From NCBI RefSeq assembly GCF_003121485.1, contig NZ_QAVX01000015.1:1-64000 (forward strand): DNA of 64,000 nt, read 5' to 3'. Both the position numbers and the translations under genes were made by a program. Position 1 is the first letter of the stretch, and every line of letters begins with the position of its first letter. The DNA comes from Dyella sp. C11 (GTDB lineage: Bacteria > Pseudomonadota > Gammaproteobacteria > Xanthomonadales > Rhodanobacteraceae). Shown piece by piece: positions 1-9,252 of the stretch. The notes under the pieces were generated by a model. The model ran no database searches, had not been told where the DNA came from, and was given only the letters and a program-made list of their open reading frames with translations.

Positions 1-33
1 TCCTCATGCAAGAGTAGGTCACCGCCAGGGGCT
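1..33 (+). rRNA. rrf: 5S rRNA, 3' end only
   Basis: The first bases match the conserved 3' portion of gammaproteobacterial 5S rRNA (ATGCAAGAGTAGGTCA followed by CGCCAGG), the strand that closes helix I. The rest of the gene, and presumably the 16S-23S operon, lies upstream of the window. The exact mature end is uncertain by a few bases. A strong terminator follows 10 nt later, as expected at the end of an rrn operon. Confidence 0.85.
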
Positions 34-42
34 TTATCCCTC

Positions 43-75
43 AAACGCCTTCCCATCCGGGAAGGCGTTTGTCTT
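43..75 (+). terminator. rrn operon intrinsic terminator
   Basis: A perfect 12-bp inverted repeat (arms 43-54 and 59-70, 4-nt loop) beginning AAACGCC and ending GGCGTTT, directly downstream of the 5S end. The left arm starts with A-residues and the right arm ends in T-residues, giving the usual U-tract. The following 71-338 stretch contains no recognisable gene. Confidence 0.9.
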
Positions 76-338
76 TGCGCGCAAGGAAAATGTCGGCCGC
101 AGGTGTGCTTCGCATGCTGCTTTCCTTCGCTTGTTCGCGCGGGTTTTCAGCCGGAATGTGCGGCGTTTTCCCGGCGCATCGGTCGAGTCGACGCGCCTTT
201 TGAGCCGAACGTCTTCGCTGCAGGCGGCTTTTGCCCTCGCCGCGCAGTGCGATGGCTCCGCGCGCCATGCGCTGTGCAGAAAAACCTTATCGCCTATGAT
301 GCAAAGCCATCTGGCCTTCCATCTCGCGGAGCGTTCCT

Positions 339-1022
339 GTGTTTGTCCATGTCGAAACCCGCCGTCGCCAGCACGTGCAGTGGGCCACCGTGCTTCTGGT
401 GGTCGTATGCGTGATCAGCTTCGTGGGTTTGGCGTTGATGCCGGCCCCGCAGCGCATGTCGATGTGGCTCGAGTGGGGCACGGTGCCGGCGAATATCTTC
501 GATGCGAAGGAGCCCATCCTTCCGCAGCTGCATGATCCATCGCTGCTCCGGCTGTTCACCGCGCTTTTCATCCATCTTGCGTGGCTGCACCTGCTGGGCA
601 ACCTGCTCTTTCTTGTGATCTTTGGCCTGCCGGCGGAGCGAGCCTTGGGTTCGTTGCGCTTCCTGCTGCTTTTCGTGCTTGGCGGCATCGTGGCCAACCT
701 GGTGGGCGCCCTGTCTCTGGCAGGCGTGCGGTCACCCATCATCGGTTGCAGCGGTGCGGTATCGGCGGTGCTCGGCACGTACATCGCGCTGTTTCCGCGC
801 GCGAAGCTGGGCCTGGTGTTGCCGCTTGGCCTCTATCTCGAATTTGTCCGTGTGCCGGCGTTTCTGCTGATCGGCATCTGGGTGTTGCTGCAATTGCTGT
901 TCAGCTACGCAGGCCCGAGTTACGGCGCGGTGGTGTGGTGGACGCACATCGCGGGTTTCCTGTTTGGCATCGTGTTCGCGCTGTTCTCGCGTGACGACAT
1001 CGCGCGACGCCTGCGCGGCTAA
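339..1022 (+). CDS. Rhomboid-family intramembrane serine protease
   Basis: A 227-residue polytopic membrane protein of the rhomboid family, which cleaves transmembrane segments of substrates within the inner membrane. The catalytic Ser is in GCSGAVS (about residue 138) and the partner His in WWTHIAGFLFG (about 203); the HLxGN element with His79/His84/Asn88 that forms the oxyanion region is present. About six hydrophobic segments are visible. The start is GTG at 339, chosen because a GGAG box lies 7 nt upstream (328-331). It is followed after 9 nt by the DUF1820 gene, so the two are probably cotranscribed. Substrates cannot be predicted. Confidence 0.88.
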   Translation: MFVHVETRRRQHVQWATVLLVVVCVISFVGLALMPAPQRMSMWLEWGTVPANIFDAKEPILPQLHDPSLLRLFTALFIHLAWLHLLGNLLFLVIFGLPAERALGSLRFLLLFVLGGIVANLVGALSLAGVRSPIIGCSGAVSAVLGTYIALFPRAKLGLVLPLGLYLEFVRVPAFLLIGIWVLLQLLFSYAGPSYGAVVWWTHIAGFLFGIVFALFSRDDIARRLRG

Positions 1023-1031
1023 AATACGGCC

Positions 1032-1355
1032 ATGCGCAACAAGAAACTCTACAAGGTCACCTTTCTCCACCTGGGCAAATGCTACGAGCTCTATGCTCGC
1101 CATGTGGCGTCGAGCGGTTTATGGGGATTTACCGAGGTCGGTGAACTCGTGTTCGAGCCCGTTGGCGAAGGCATCCTGGTCGACCCCACGGAAGAAAAGC
1201 TTCGCGACGAGTTCAAGGACACGCGCGTGCTGCACCTGCCGATGCAGTCGGTGGTGCGTATCGAAGAAGTCGAAAGCAAAGGTGCGCTGGTGATACGCGA
1301 TGCCAGTGACGGGCAGAAGATCACGCCCTTCCCGATGCCGCCACGTTCGCGCTGA
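1032..1355 (+). CDS. DUF1820 family protein
   Basis: A 107-residue protein starting MRNKKLYKVTFLHLGKCYEL, the typical opening of the DUF1820 family, small cytosolic proteins of unknown function found in gammaproteobacteria. It lacks a signal peptide and membrane segments. It lies 9 nt after the rhomboid gene and ends 5 nt from the convergent stop of the DUF155 gene. No enzymatic motif is visible. Confidence 0.8.
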   Translation: MRNKKLYKVTFLHLGKCYELYARHVASSGLWGFTEVGELVFEPVGEGILVDPTEEKLRDEFKDTRVLHLPMQSVVRIEEVESKGALVIRDASDGQKITPFPMPPRSR

Positions 1356-1360
1356 GCAGC

Positions 1361-2491
1361 TCAAACGTGCCGGATGACGGCAATGACGATCTCGACGACG
1401 ATCAGCGCGATGATCGCCAACTCCAGCAGTTCGCCGCGCTTGCTTGAGGCTTCTTCGTAAAGCGCCGCATAGCTGTCCCGGATGATGGCCAGCTTTCGAT
1501 CCACCGCCTTGCTGACGTGCGGCACGCGAAACAGTTCGAGTGCGGCGGCGTAAACGCGCGCCAGATACACGTCTTCGGTCACCTGCAAGGCGTTGTCCAC
1601 CTTCTCCGTGATTTCGGTGACTTCGGCCACGAGCGTATAGAGATGGCGTGCCAGGTCGGCGTATCGACGAGCCGCCAGGGGATTGGCGACGTGATGTGTC
1701 GCTTCCACCAGGTCGTACATGCGCGGCAGTTCTGCATCGAGCAGTTCGTCGTAGTAACGCAGTTCCAGCAGCTGTGCGTTGGCGACTTCGAGGATATCGA
1801 CCACATCCGACTCGTCGCGCGGCTCATAGATGAAGGCGCGATCCCACGTGAGTACGGCAAGATCATCGGTGTAATACGAAAAGCGTTGTCGCAGCAGTTC
1901 CTGCCTCGCCGGTTCGGACAAGGGGCGCGATTCGCCGGCCAGCATCGGTACAAGATCGAGATCGTCGTGAAGCGTCGCCGTGCTCGTGACACCTTCAAGC
2001 GAGTGCACCAATCCAAGCAGATAGTCCTCGTGCAAGGGTTCCTGGCTGGGTCGCAACAATGCGGGGCGCATGATGCCCGTAATCTGCACCACCAGCCGAT
2101 TCCATAGATCCGTGTCCGAGGCGAGACCAAGCGCCGCATCGACGGCGTTCACCCGCGCGCTGAAATCCATCCACGACAGATCATCCGCCGGCACGCTGAT
2201 CGAAAACGCTGCCACGCCGAATTCGTAGAGCCTGGCCAGCGCCGTGGCTTGCAGCGCTTGCCCGGCGATATCGATCTGCAGCGCACCCAATGACAGCTCG
2301 ACGGGTGGAACGCCGAACGTCATCGCTTTGGGCGCTGCTGTGGTCAGCTTGCTGCGGGCCGCTGCCGTGCGCGCCTGGCGCGCCCACAACGACTCAGCTG
2401 CGGTCAGGTCGATCGCATTGGCGATGTCGACCAGGCGCATCGCGATGACGGATGCACGGTGCACATGCGGTGCTCGAGTCATCGACTTCAT
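1361..2491 (-). CDS. RMND1/DUF155 family protein with C-terminal membrane anchor
   Basis: A 376-residue protein of the RMD1/RMND1 (DUF155) family. The family signature FSYYTDDLAVLTWDRAFIYEP region is present near residues 210-235, and a hydrophobic C-terminal segment (LLELAIIALIVVEIVIAVI) anchors it in the membrane. Eukaryotic relatives act in mitochondrial translation; the bacterial role is unknown. The N-terminal start is uncertain: ATG at 2491 gives the longest form, but Met4 or Met18 are possible and none has a clear Shine-Dalgarno box. Confidence 0.8.
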   Translation of the reverse strand: MKSMTRAPHVHRASVIAMRLVDIANAIDLTAAESLWARQARTAAARSKLTTAAPKAMTFGVPPVELSLGALQIDIAGQALQATALARLYEFGVAAFSISVPADDLSWMDFSARVNAVDAALGLASDTDLWNRLVVQITGIMRPALLRPSQEPLHEDYLLGLVHSLEGVTSTATLHDDLDLVPMLAGESRPLSEPARQELLRQRFSYYTDDLAVLTWDRAFIYEPRDESDVVDILEVANAQLLELRYYDELLDAELPRMYDLVEATHHVANPLAARRYADLARHLYTLVAEVTEITEKVDNALQVTEDVYLARVYAAALELFRVPHVSKAVDRKLAIIRDSYAALYEEASSKRGELLELAIIALIVVEIVIAVIRHV

Positions 2492-2560
2492 CCCGGTTGC
2501 GGTGCTTCGCGTCGTTCGGCACCCATGGGCTGATTCTAGACAGCGACTGTGACAGCGGCG

Positions 2561-3283
2561 TCAGCCCGCAGCGAGGCCATGGTGTCGCGAGAACTGCCGG
2601 AACAGCCGGCGCGCCAACGGTGTGGGCGCCACTTGTTTGAAAGTGTGGTGGGGATCGAACCCTTCGCGCTTCATGTCGTGGTGTTTGCGATGAATATAGG
2701 CGCGCATCACATCGGCATTGAACTCGGGGTGGAACTGCGCGCTCATCGCGTTCTTGCCGTAGCGAACGAGATGATTCGGATCGCGCGCGGAACTCACCAG
2801 TACGGTCGTTCCCTTGGGCAACTCAAGCACGCTCTGCTCGTGCGTGGCATGTGCGCGAAATTCGGATGGCAGAGCACTGGCAAGCGGATCGTGCTTCGCC
2901 GCTTCCAGCACGTTGAGCGACACTGTGCCGATTTCGCGTCCACCGGGAAGGTAGTCGACGCGGCCACCCAGCGCGTGAGACATCAGCTGATGGCCGTAGC
3001 ACACGCCGAACAGCGGAAGTTCCACATCCATGGCGTCGCGAATCCAGCCCGCGGTGCGTTCGCTCCATGGCGCGCGCTCGGTGACCATGGACGCGGAGCC
3101 GGTGATGAGTGCCCCTGCGACATCATTGGGAGGCGGCAGTTCTTCACCCGCCTGCACGTCGACGACGCGAATGCGCGATGGTGAAAGTTGCGCACCCAGG
3201 CGGAACCAGTGCGGAAAATCACCGTGCCGCGCGCGAATGGGATCGGGGGCGCGACCGGTGCGGATGATCAATACAGGCTTCAT
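2561..3283 (-). CDS. Class I glutamine amidotransferase-like protein
   Basis: A 240-residue stand-alone class I glutamine amidotransferase domain, resembling the GMP-synthase amidotransferase-like group. The nucleophile Cys95 is in GVCYGHQ and the rest of the triad is His185 and Glu187 in FHPEF. It would hydrolyse glutamine, or related gamma-glutamyl compounds, in the cytosol. No synthetase partner is next to it; neighbours are the DUF155 gene and the secretion ATPase on the same strand, spaced 69 and 39 nt, so functional coupling is not evident. The specific substrate is unknown. Confidence 0.83.
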   Translation of the reverse strand: MKPVLIIRTGRAPDPIRARHGDFPHWFRLGAQLSPSRIRVVDVQAGEELPPPNDVAGALITGSASMVTERAPWSERTAGWIRDAMDVELPLFGVCYGHQLMSHALGGRVDYLPGGREIGTVSLNVLEAAKHDPLASALPSEFRAHATHEQSVLELPKGTTVLVSSARDPNHLVRYGKNAMSAQFHPEFNADVMRAYIHRKHHDMKREGFDPHHTFKQVAPTPLARRLFRQFSRHHGLAAG

Positions 3284-3322
3284 GCGATACGACGACAGGC
3301 GATGGTTGAACCCGGTGCCACG

Positions 3323-5128
3323 TTAGACGGCACCGTGCTCAATGGGAGGAATGACGGTGAGAACTTCCTTGACCGTGGTGACACCACGCGCCACCTGCGC
3401 GGCGGCTGAAATACGCAGCGGCTGCATGCCCTCGGCCAAGGCGGCGTGGCCAAAGTGGCCCAGGTCAAGTTGCGATGAAATCAGTCCGCGCAAGCGATGC
3501 GATAGCGGCATCATTTCGTAGATGCCGGTACGACCCATGAAGCCGGTATTGCGGCATTCCAGGCAACCCACGGGCTTGAACACCTTCTCCGGCACCGCGA
3601 GCGACCAGCCATGCGTCAGTGCGGTCCACTCGTGCGGGTCCTGCGTGGTGGCTTCCTTGCAATGCGCGCACAAGGTGCGCACGAGTCGTTGCGCCACCAC
3701 ACCAGTCAGCGTCGACTGGATCAGATAGTGAGGCACGCCCAGATCGAGCAGGCGCGTGATGGCGCTGGGTGCGTCGTTGGTATGCAGCGTTGACAGCACC
3801 AGGTGACCGGTGAGTGATGCCTGCACCGCCATCTGCGCGGTTTCCAGGTCGCGGATTTCGCCGACCATGATGATGTCCGGATCCTGGCGCAGCAGTGTGC
3901 GAACACCCGTGGCGAAATCCAGGTCGATCGCCGGCTGCACCTGCATCTGGTTGAACTCGGCGCTGACCATTTCGATCGGGTCTTCCACCGTACAGACGTT
4001 CAATTCCGGCGTGGCGAGATGCTTGAGCGTGGAATAAAGCGTGGTGGTCTTGCCCGAACCGGTCGGGCCGGTGACCAGCACGATGCCGTGCGGGCGCTCC
4101 ACCATCGCGCGCCACGAAGCGTCTTCGTCGGCGGAGAAGCCGAGCTGCGAGAAATCCTTCGCCACGATATCCGGGTCGAAGATACGCATCACCACTTTTT
4201 CGCCGAACGCCGTCGGCATGGTGGAGATACGCAATTCCACTTCGCGGCCCGAGGCCGAGCGCGTCTTGATGCGGCCATCCTGCGGACGTCGTTTCTCGGC
4301 CACGTCCATGCGCGAAAGAATCTTGATGCGCGCAGTGACGGCGGTCATCACCGGCGGCGGCAGTTCAAACACCTTGTGCATCACGCCGTCGATGCGGAAG
4401 CGCATCAAGCCCGCTTCGCGACGAGGCTCCAGGTGGATATCCGACGCGCGTTGCTCGAAGGCGTACTGCAGCAACCAATCGACGATGTGCACGACGTGGC
4501 GGTCGTCTGCGCCGACTTCACCACTCTTGCCCAATTCCAGCAGCTGCTCGAAATTGAGGAGGGACGAAGTGCTTTGCCCTTTCGCATCCTGCGCGAGCTG
4601 GATGGACCGCTGCACGCCGTAGAACTCGAGCAGATAGCGATTGATGTCGATCGGGTTGGACACCACGCGCTTCACGTCGCGGCGGATCATCTGGGCAAGA
4701 TCGGCGGCCCAGCTGTTGTCGAATGGCTCGCAGGTGGCAAAGGTCACTTCGCCGGGCGCTACCGCCACCGGCAAAATGCGATGACGTTCGGCGTAGGCGC
4801 GGCTGACCACCTGGGTCACCGCGGCCACGTTGATCTTCATCGGATCGATCTTGAGGTACGACAGCTGCGCCTGGCCGGCGAGCCATTCGGTCAGCCCTTC
4901 CAGACTCAAGGGCCGGCCCGGATCGCGTTGATTGGGCAGCTTGGCATTGGCCACCAGCACCAGCGGATGCAGTTCCACCGTGGCGCGGCCACTGCGGGTG
5001 CCCATGCGAACCTGCTTGGCATCTTCGGCCAACAGATAGCCGTCCACCACCAGCGTGGCCAGCATGTCGTCGAGTGCCAGCCGGTTTCGGCGGCCGAGCA
5101 GGGACACGGATTGCGGTGAAGCGGCCAT
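3323..5128 (-). CDS. GspE/PilB-family type II secretion / type IV pilus ATPase
   Basis: A 601-residue hexameric secretion ATPase. It has an N-terminal MshEN/T2SSE-N type domain (residues about 1-150), a central linker, Walker A GPTGSGKTTTLYST, Asp box and Walker B region (DPDIIMVGEIRD), the His box SLTGHLVLSTLHTND, and a CAHC...CLEC tetracysteine zinc motif near residues 500-540. It would power pilus or pseudopilus assembly at the inner membrane. The start is ATG 5128, with GGGAGA about 10 nt upstream; the open frame runs on antisense across glyQ but that extension is not coding. No other gsp/pil gene is adjacent, so it is an orphan here and its assignment to T2SS or T4P is open. Confidence 0.87.
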   Translation of the reverse strand: MAASPQSVSLLGRRNRLALDDMLATLVVDGYLLAEDAKQVRMGTRSGRATVELHPLVLVANAKLPNQRDPGRPLSLEGLTEWLAGQAQLSYLKIDPMKINVAAVTQVVSRAYAERHRILPVAVAPGEVTFATCEPFDNSWAADLAQMIRRDVKRVVSNPIDINRYLLEFYGVQRSIQLAQDAKGQSTSSLLNFEQLLELGKSGEVGADDRHVVHIVDWLLQYAFEQRASDIHLEPRREAGLMRFRIDGVMHKVFELPPPVMTAVTARIKILSRMDVAEKRRPQDGRIKTRSASGREVELRISTMPTAFGEKVVMRIFDPDIVAKDFSQLGFSADEDASWRAMVERPHGIVLVTGPTGSGKTTTLYSTLKHLATPELNVCTVEDPIEMVSAEFNQMQVQPAIDLDFATGVRTLLRQDPDIIMVGEIRDLETAQMAVQASLTGHLVLSTLHTNDAPSAITRLLDLGVPHYLIQSTLTGVVAQRLVRTLCAHCKEATTQDPHEWTALTHGWSLAVPEKVFKPVGCLECRNTGFMGRTGIYEMMPLSHRLRGLISSQLDLGHFGHAALAEGMQPLRISAAAQVARGVTTVKEVLTVIPPIEHGAV

Positions 5129-5164
5129 GCGGCGATCTCTCCCGGTAGGCTTTTTTCGCCTCAA

Positions 5165-5194
5165 TTCAGCGAAGAAAGCGGTCCCGGCTATACT
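5165..5194 (+). promoter_or_regulatory. Candidate sigma70 promoter for glyQS
   Basis: In the divergent gap between the ATPase and glyQ, a good -10 hexamer TATACT (5189-5194) is preceded at 18 bp by a weak -35 TTCAGC (5165-5170). Transcription would start about 24 nt before the glyQ ATG. Inference from sequence only. Confidence 0.4.
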
Positions 5195-5224
5195 AACCCG
5201 CTTTATTGAAGCCCACGGAAAGCC

Positions 5225-6132
<908 letters not shown>

Positions 6133-6136
<4 letters not shown>

Positions 6137-8283
6137 GCGCCGCCACCAAGCCGCTGTTGATCGAACTGGGCACGGAAGAACTGCCGCCCAAGGCGCTGGA
6201 CGAACTGGCTGCCGCCTTCCTGCGCGGCATCAGTGATGGCCTGTCCAAGCGCGGCGTGGAAGCCGATCTGGACAAGGCAGCGCTGTACGCTTCGCCGCGT
6301 CGTTTGGCCGTCCATATCCCTGCTGTTGCCATCAACCAGCCCGAGCAAAGTGTCGAGCGCCGCGGTCCCGCGGTGAATGCCTCACTCGACGCGGAAGGCA
6401 ATCCCAGCAAGGCTTTGCAGGGTTTTGCGCAGTCCTGCGGCGTCACCGTGGAACAGCTGGAAAAGCTCGAAACCGACAAGGGTGCGTGGTTCGTGTTCCG
6501 CGCGGTGAAGCCGGGCCAGGCGGTTGCTACGCTGCTGCCGGAAATCGTTGAAGAGGCGCTCAAGGGCCTGCCGATTCCCAAGCCCATGCGCTGGGGCAAC
6601 CACGATTACTCCTTCGTGCGTCCGGTGCACTGGCTGGTGATGCTGCACGGTTCGGACATCGTGGATGGCGAAGTGCTGGGTCTTACCAGCGGTCGCAAAT
6701 CGCGCGGCCATCGCTTCATGCACACGCAGCCGGTGCACGTGTCCGATGCCGATATCTGGCTGGATTCGATGCGTGCGGCCAAGGTGTTGGCCGATCCGGC
6801 CGAGCGTCGCCAGAAGATCCGCGATGAAGTGTCGCGCGCTGCCAGGGAAACCGGTGGCGTGCCGCAGCTGGACAACGCGTTGCTCGACGAAATCGCCAAC
6901 CTCACGGAATGGCCCGTGGCTGTGGCGTGCACATTCGATCGTGAATTCCTGGCCGTGCCGCCCGAAGCGTTGATCACCACCATGGAGACGAACCAGAAGT
7001 TCATCCCGGTGTTCGATGCCGAGGGCAAGCTCACCGAGCATTTCATCGGCATTGCCAACATCGAGAGCAAGCAGCCGTCGGAAATCCGCAAAGGCTACGA
7101 GCGCGTGATTCGCCCGCGCTTCGCCGACGCCAAGTTCTTCTGGGATGAAGACCTCAAGACCCCGCTGGCCGGTTATCAGGACCAGCTGAAGAACGTGACC
7201 TACCAGCAGGCGCTGGGCACGCTCTGGGACAAGACGGTGCGCGTGGCCGAGCTGGCCCGCATCATCGCCGGCCGCGTCGGCGTGGATGCCGGTGCCGCCA
7301 CGCGCGCGGCCGCGCTCAGCAAGTGCGATCTGCTCACACGCATGGTCGGTGAATTCCCCGAACTGCAGGGCGTGATGGGTCGTTACTACGCCTCGCGTCA
7401 CGGTGAATCGGCGGATGTCGCCGATGCGCTCGACAGCTATTACCAGCCGCGCTTTGCGGGTGATGCCATCGCTGCCGGCAAGGTTGGCCAGGTGTTGGCC
7501 GTGGCGGATCGCTTTGACACGCTGGCCGGCATCTTCGCCGTCGGCATGAAGCCCAGCGGCAACAAGGATCCGTTCGCGCTGCGCCGCGCTGCGCTCGGCC
7601 TGGCGCGCACGCTGGTTGAAGGCGGCCTGGAGCTGGACCTGCGTGGCAGTTTCGTCGAAGCGCTGGAGTTGCTGCCGGAAGCCGCGCTCGCTGCCGGCCT
7701 GAAGCCGGGCAAGGACGGCAAGGCACCGACGCTCGACGCCGGCAAGCGTCGTGCGGCGCTCGCTGACGAGCTGGTCGAATTCGTGTTCGATCGACTGCGC
7801 GGTTACTACTCCGAGCAGGGTTTCACCGGTGAACAGTTCGAGTCGGTGCTCGCTGTATCGCCGTCCACGCTGGTGGATTTCGACCGTCGCCTGCGTGCCG
7901 TCGGCGAATTTGGCCGTCGTCCGGAGGCACTCAGCCTTGCCGCTGCCAACAAGCGCGTGGCCAACATCCTGCGCAAGCAGGCCGAGGAAGCCGGCGCCGC
8001 ACCGGTGGGTACCACGGTGGACCCGTCGCACTTCGAGGCCGATGCGGAGCGCGCGCTCGCTTCCGCGCTGGATGCGGCCCGCTCCGATAACGCGGCGCCG
8101 TTGCAGGCTGGCGATTACGCCGCCGTGCTGACGCGTCTCGCCCAGCTGCAGGCCCCGGTGGACGCGTTCTTCGACAGCGTGCTGGTGAACGCGGAAAACC
8201 CGGCCGTGCGCGCCAACCGATTGGCCTTGCTCGGCCAGTTGAAGGCGCAGTTCGGTGCCATTGCGGATATTGCCCGCCTCTGA
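6133..8283 (+). CDS. glyS: Glycyl-tRNA synthetase beta subunit
   Basis: A 716-residue beta subunit of tetrameric GlyRS, which binds tRNA-Gly. It opens with the conserved [15 protein letters not shown], has the central [11 protein letters not shown] and NQKFIPVFD regions, an HD-like middle domain (about residues 390-450), and a C-terminal DALR-type anticodon-binding region containing [18 protein letters not shown]. Full length relative to the family (about 690-720). It overlaps glyQ by 4 nt and is followed by a strong terminator. Confidence 0.98.
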
Positions 8284-8302
8284 CGGCGGGTCATTGCGCC
8301 AC

Positions 8303-8335
8303 AAAAAACGGCAGCCTCAGGGCTGCCGTTTTTTT
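8303..8335. terminator. Bidirectional intrinsic terminator between glyS and the HTH gene
   Basis: An 8-bp GC stem (CGGCAGCC 8309-8316 / GGCTGCCG 8321-8328) with loop TCAG is flanked by A6 on the left and T7 on the right, so it can terminate glyQS on the plus strand and the convergent regulator gene on the minus strand. Confidence 0.92.
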
Positions 8336-8355
8336 ATGCCTTGCGACGCACTCGC

Positions 8356-8928
8356 TTACGCAGCGGCGATCTGGCGACCGCGCTTCACGCGCTCGTGCAG
8401 GCGCTGGTTGAAGGCCACCATCGCGGTAGCGTCCACATCCGTGCCACCCGGGCCAAGGATCTCGTAGAGGTCGGCCAGCATGTCGGCGTTGTCAGCCAGG
8501 GTCAGGCGGCTCTCGGCCAGGTCGAGTTCCGACTGCAGGATGCGCAGTGCCGTGTTCAAGCGATTCGGGTCCATCGCCATGCCGCTGGCATGCAGCGTGT
8601 CTGCGGCAGTGCGCAGCTTCGAGCGATGGCGGTTGGCGGCGGTTTCCGCGTTGGTCTGGTCGTCACCCGAGTTCAGGGTGTCGTTGACCTGGATCTGGCC
8701 TTCGCCAGCGACCAGCCACACCAGGGAAATGCCCAGGGTCTTGGCCAGCGTGACGCAGCGCGCACGTGACGGGTCGGTGTTGCCATCGCGCCAGCTGCGC
8801 ACGACGCCTTCGGAGAAGCCGCACATCCGTGCGATCTCCGTGACGCTGCCCACGCGCTGGATGAGCACCTTGATGCGATCCGCGAAGGTGGACGAAGACT
8901 CGGTGGTCGAAATTTTTAGCATGTTCAT
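8356..8928 (-). CDS. XRE-like helix-turn-helix transcriptional regulator
   Basis: A 190-residue protein with an N-terminal lambda-repressor-like HTH (residues about 18-75: VTEIARMCGFSEGVVRSWRDG, then a second helix pair ending LGISLVWLVAGEG). The C-terminal 110 residues are charged and helical with no recognised domain and no LexA-type Ser/Lys protease dyad, so it is not a cleavable repressor. ATG 8928 is preceded by AGGAAA. It is transcribed divergently from the TonB receptor, and a perfect 6+2+6 palindrome in the shared gap (9117-9130) could be its operator; a role in regulating that receptor is inference. Confidence 0.75.
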   Translation of the reverse strand: MNMLKISTTESSSTFADRIKVLIQRVGSVTEIARMCGFSEGVVRSWRDGNTDPSRARCVTLAKTLGISLVWLVAGEGQIQVNDTLNSGDDQTNAETAANRHRSKLRTAADTLHASGMAMDPNRLNTALRILQSELDLAESRLTLADNADMLADLYEILGPGGTDVDATAMVAFNQRLHERVKRGRQIAAA

Positions 8929-9012
8929 CGCATTTTCCTGGCGGATGGCGACTTGTGAGGGAGCGTGGTCCGAAATTCCGCACGCCCACGTGAAGCAAGC
9001 GTTACGAAAGCG

Positions 9013-9041
9013 TTGACACTCGCAAGAATTTTCACATAAGG
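9013..9041 (+). promoter_or_regulatory. Candidate sigma70 promoter for the TonB receptor gene
   Basis: A consensus -35 TTGACA at 9013-9018 is followed after 17 bp by ATAAGG (9036-9041) as -10. It would give a 5' leader of roughly 205 nt before the ATG at 9253, in which the hairpin at 9048-9099 and the palindrome at 9117-9130 fall. Confidence 0.45.
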
Positions 9042-9047
9042 TCGTAA

Positions 9048-9099
9048 GTTCTTGGTAGTCGAAGGCCCCTGGGGAGCAACTTCTACCGAGACCAAGAAC
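9048..9099 (+). promoter_or_regulatory. Structured 5' leader element
   Basis: Perfect 9-nt arms GTTCTTGGT (9048-9056) and ACCAAGAAC (9091-9099) enclose an internal hairpin around CCCCTGGGG and a further short pairing GAAG/CTTC. It sits just downstream of the predicted promoter, so it would be transcribed in the receptor mRNA leader. Function unknown. Confidence 0.35.
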
Positions 9100-9116
9100 G
9101 AGACTGTTGCGAATTG

Positions 9117-9130
9117 GTAATCACGATTAC
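9117..9130. promoter_or_regulatory. Perfect palindrome GTAATC-AC-GATTAC, candidate operator
   Basis: A 6+2+6 perfect dyad in the gap between the HTH regulator and the TonB receptor. The dimension suits a dimeric HTH protein. No second copy was noticed in the window. Assignment to the adjacent regulator is inference. Confidence 0.3.
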
Positions 9131-9252
9131 GCCGACTTGTTCAGCTGGCAGACAGCTTTTCCCACGGTGCAACGCCGTTGGGACAGTCACTTGCCACGGC
9201 ATGACGGCATTTCTGACGTCGGTTGGGGCCGGCGTCTTACTGGGGAGAAACT

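Noticed and set aside
2640-2670. TGGGGATCGAACCC string resembling a tRNA T-loop
   Set aside because: It lies inside the glutamine amidotransferase gene and no acceptor or anticodon arms can be built around it.
6382-8304. 640-codon minus-strand frame opposite glyS
   Set aside because: A shadow of glyS produced by strong G/C third-position bias; composition is His/Arg/Gly-rich with no domain.
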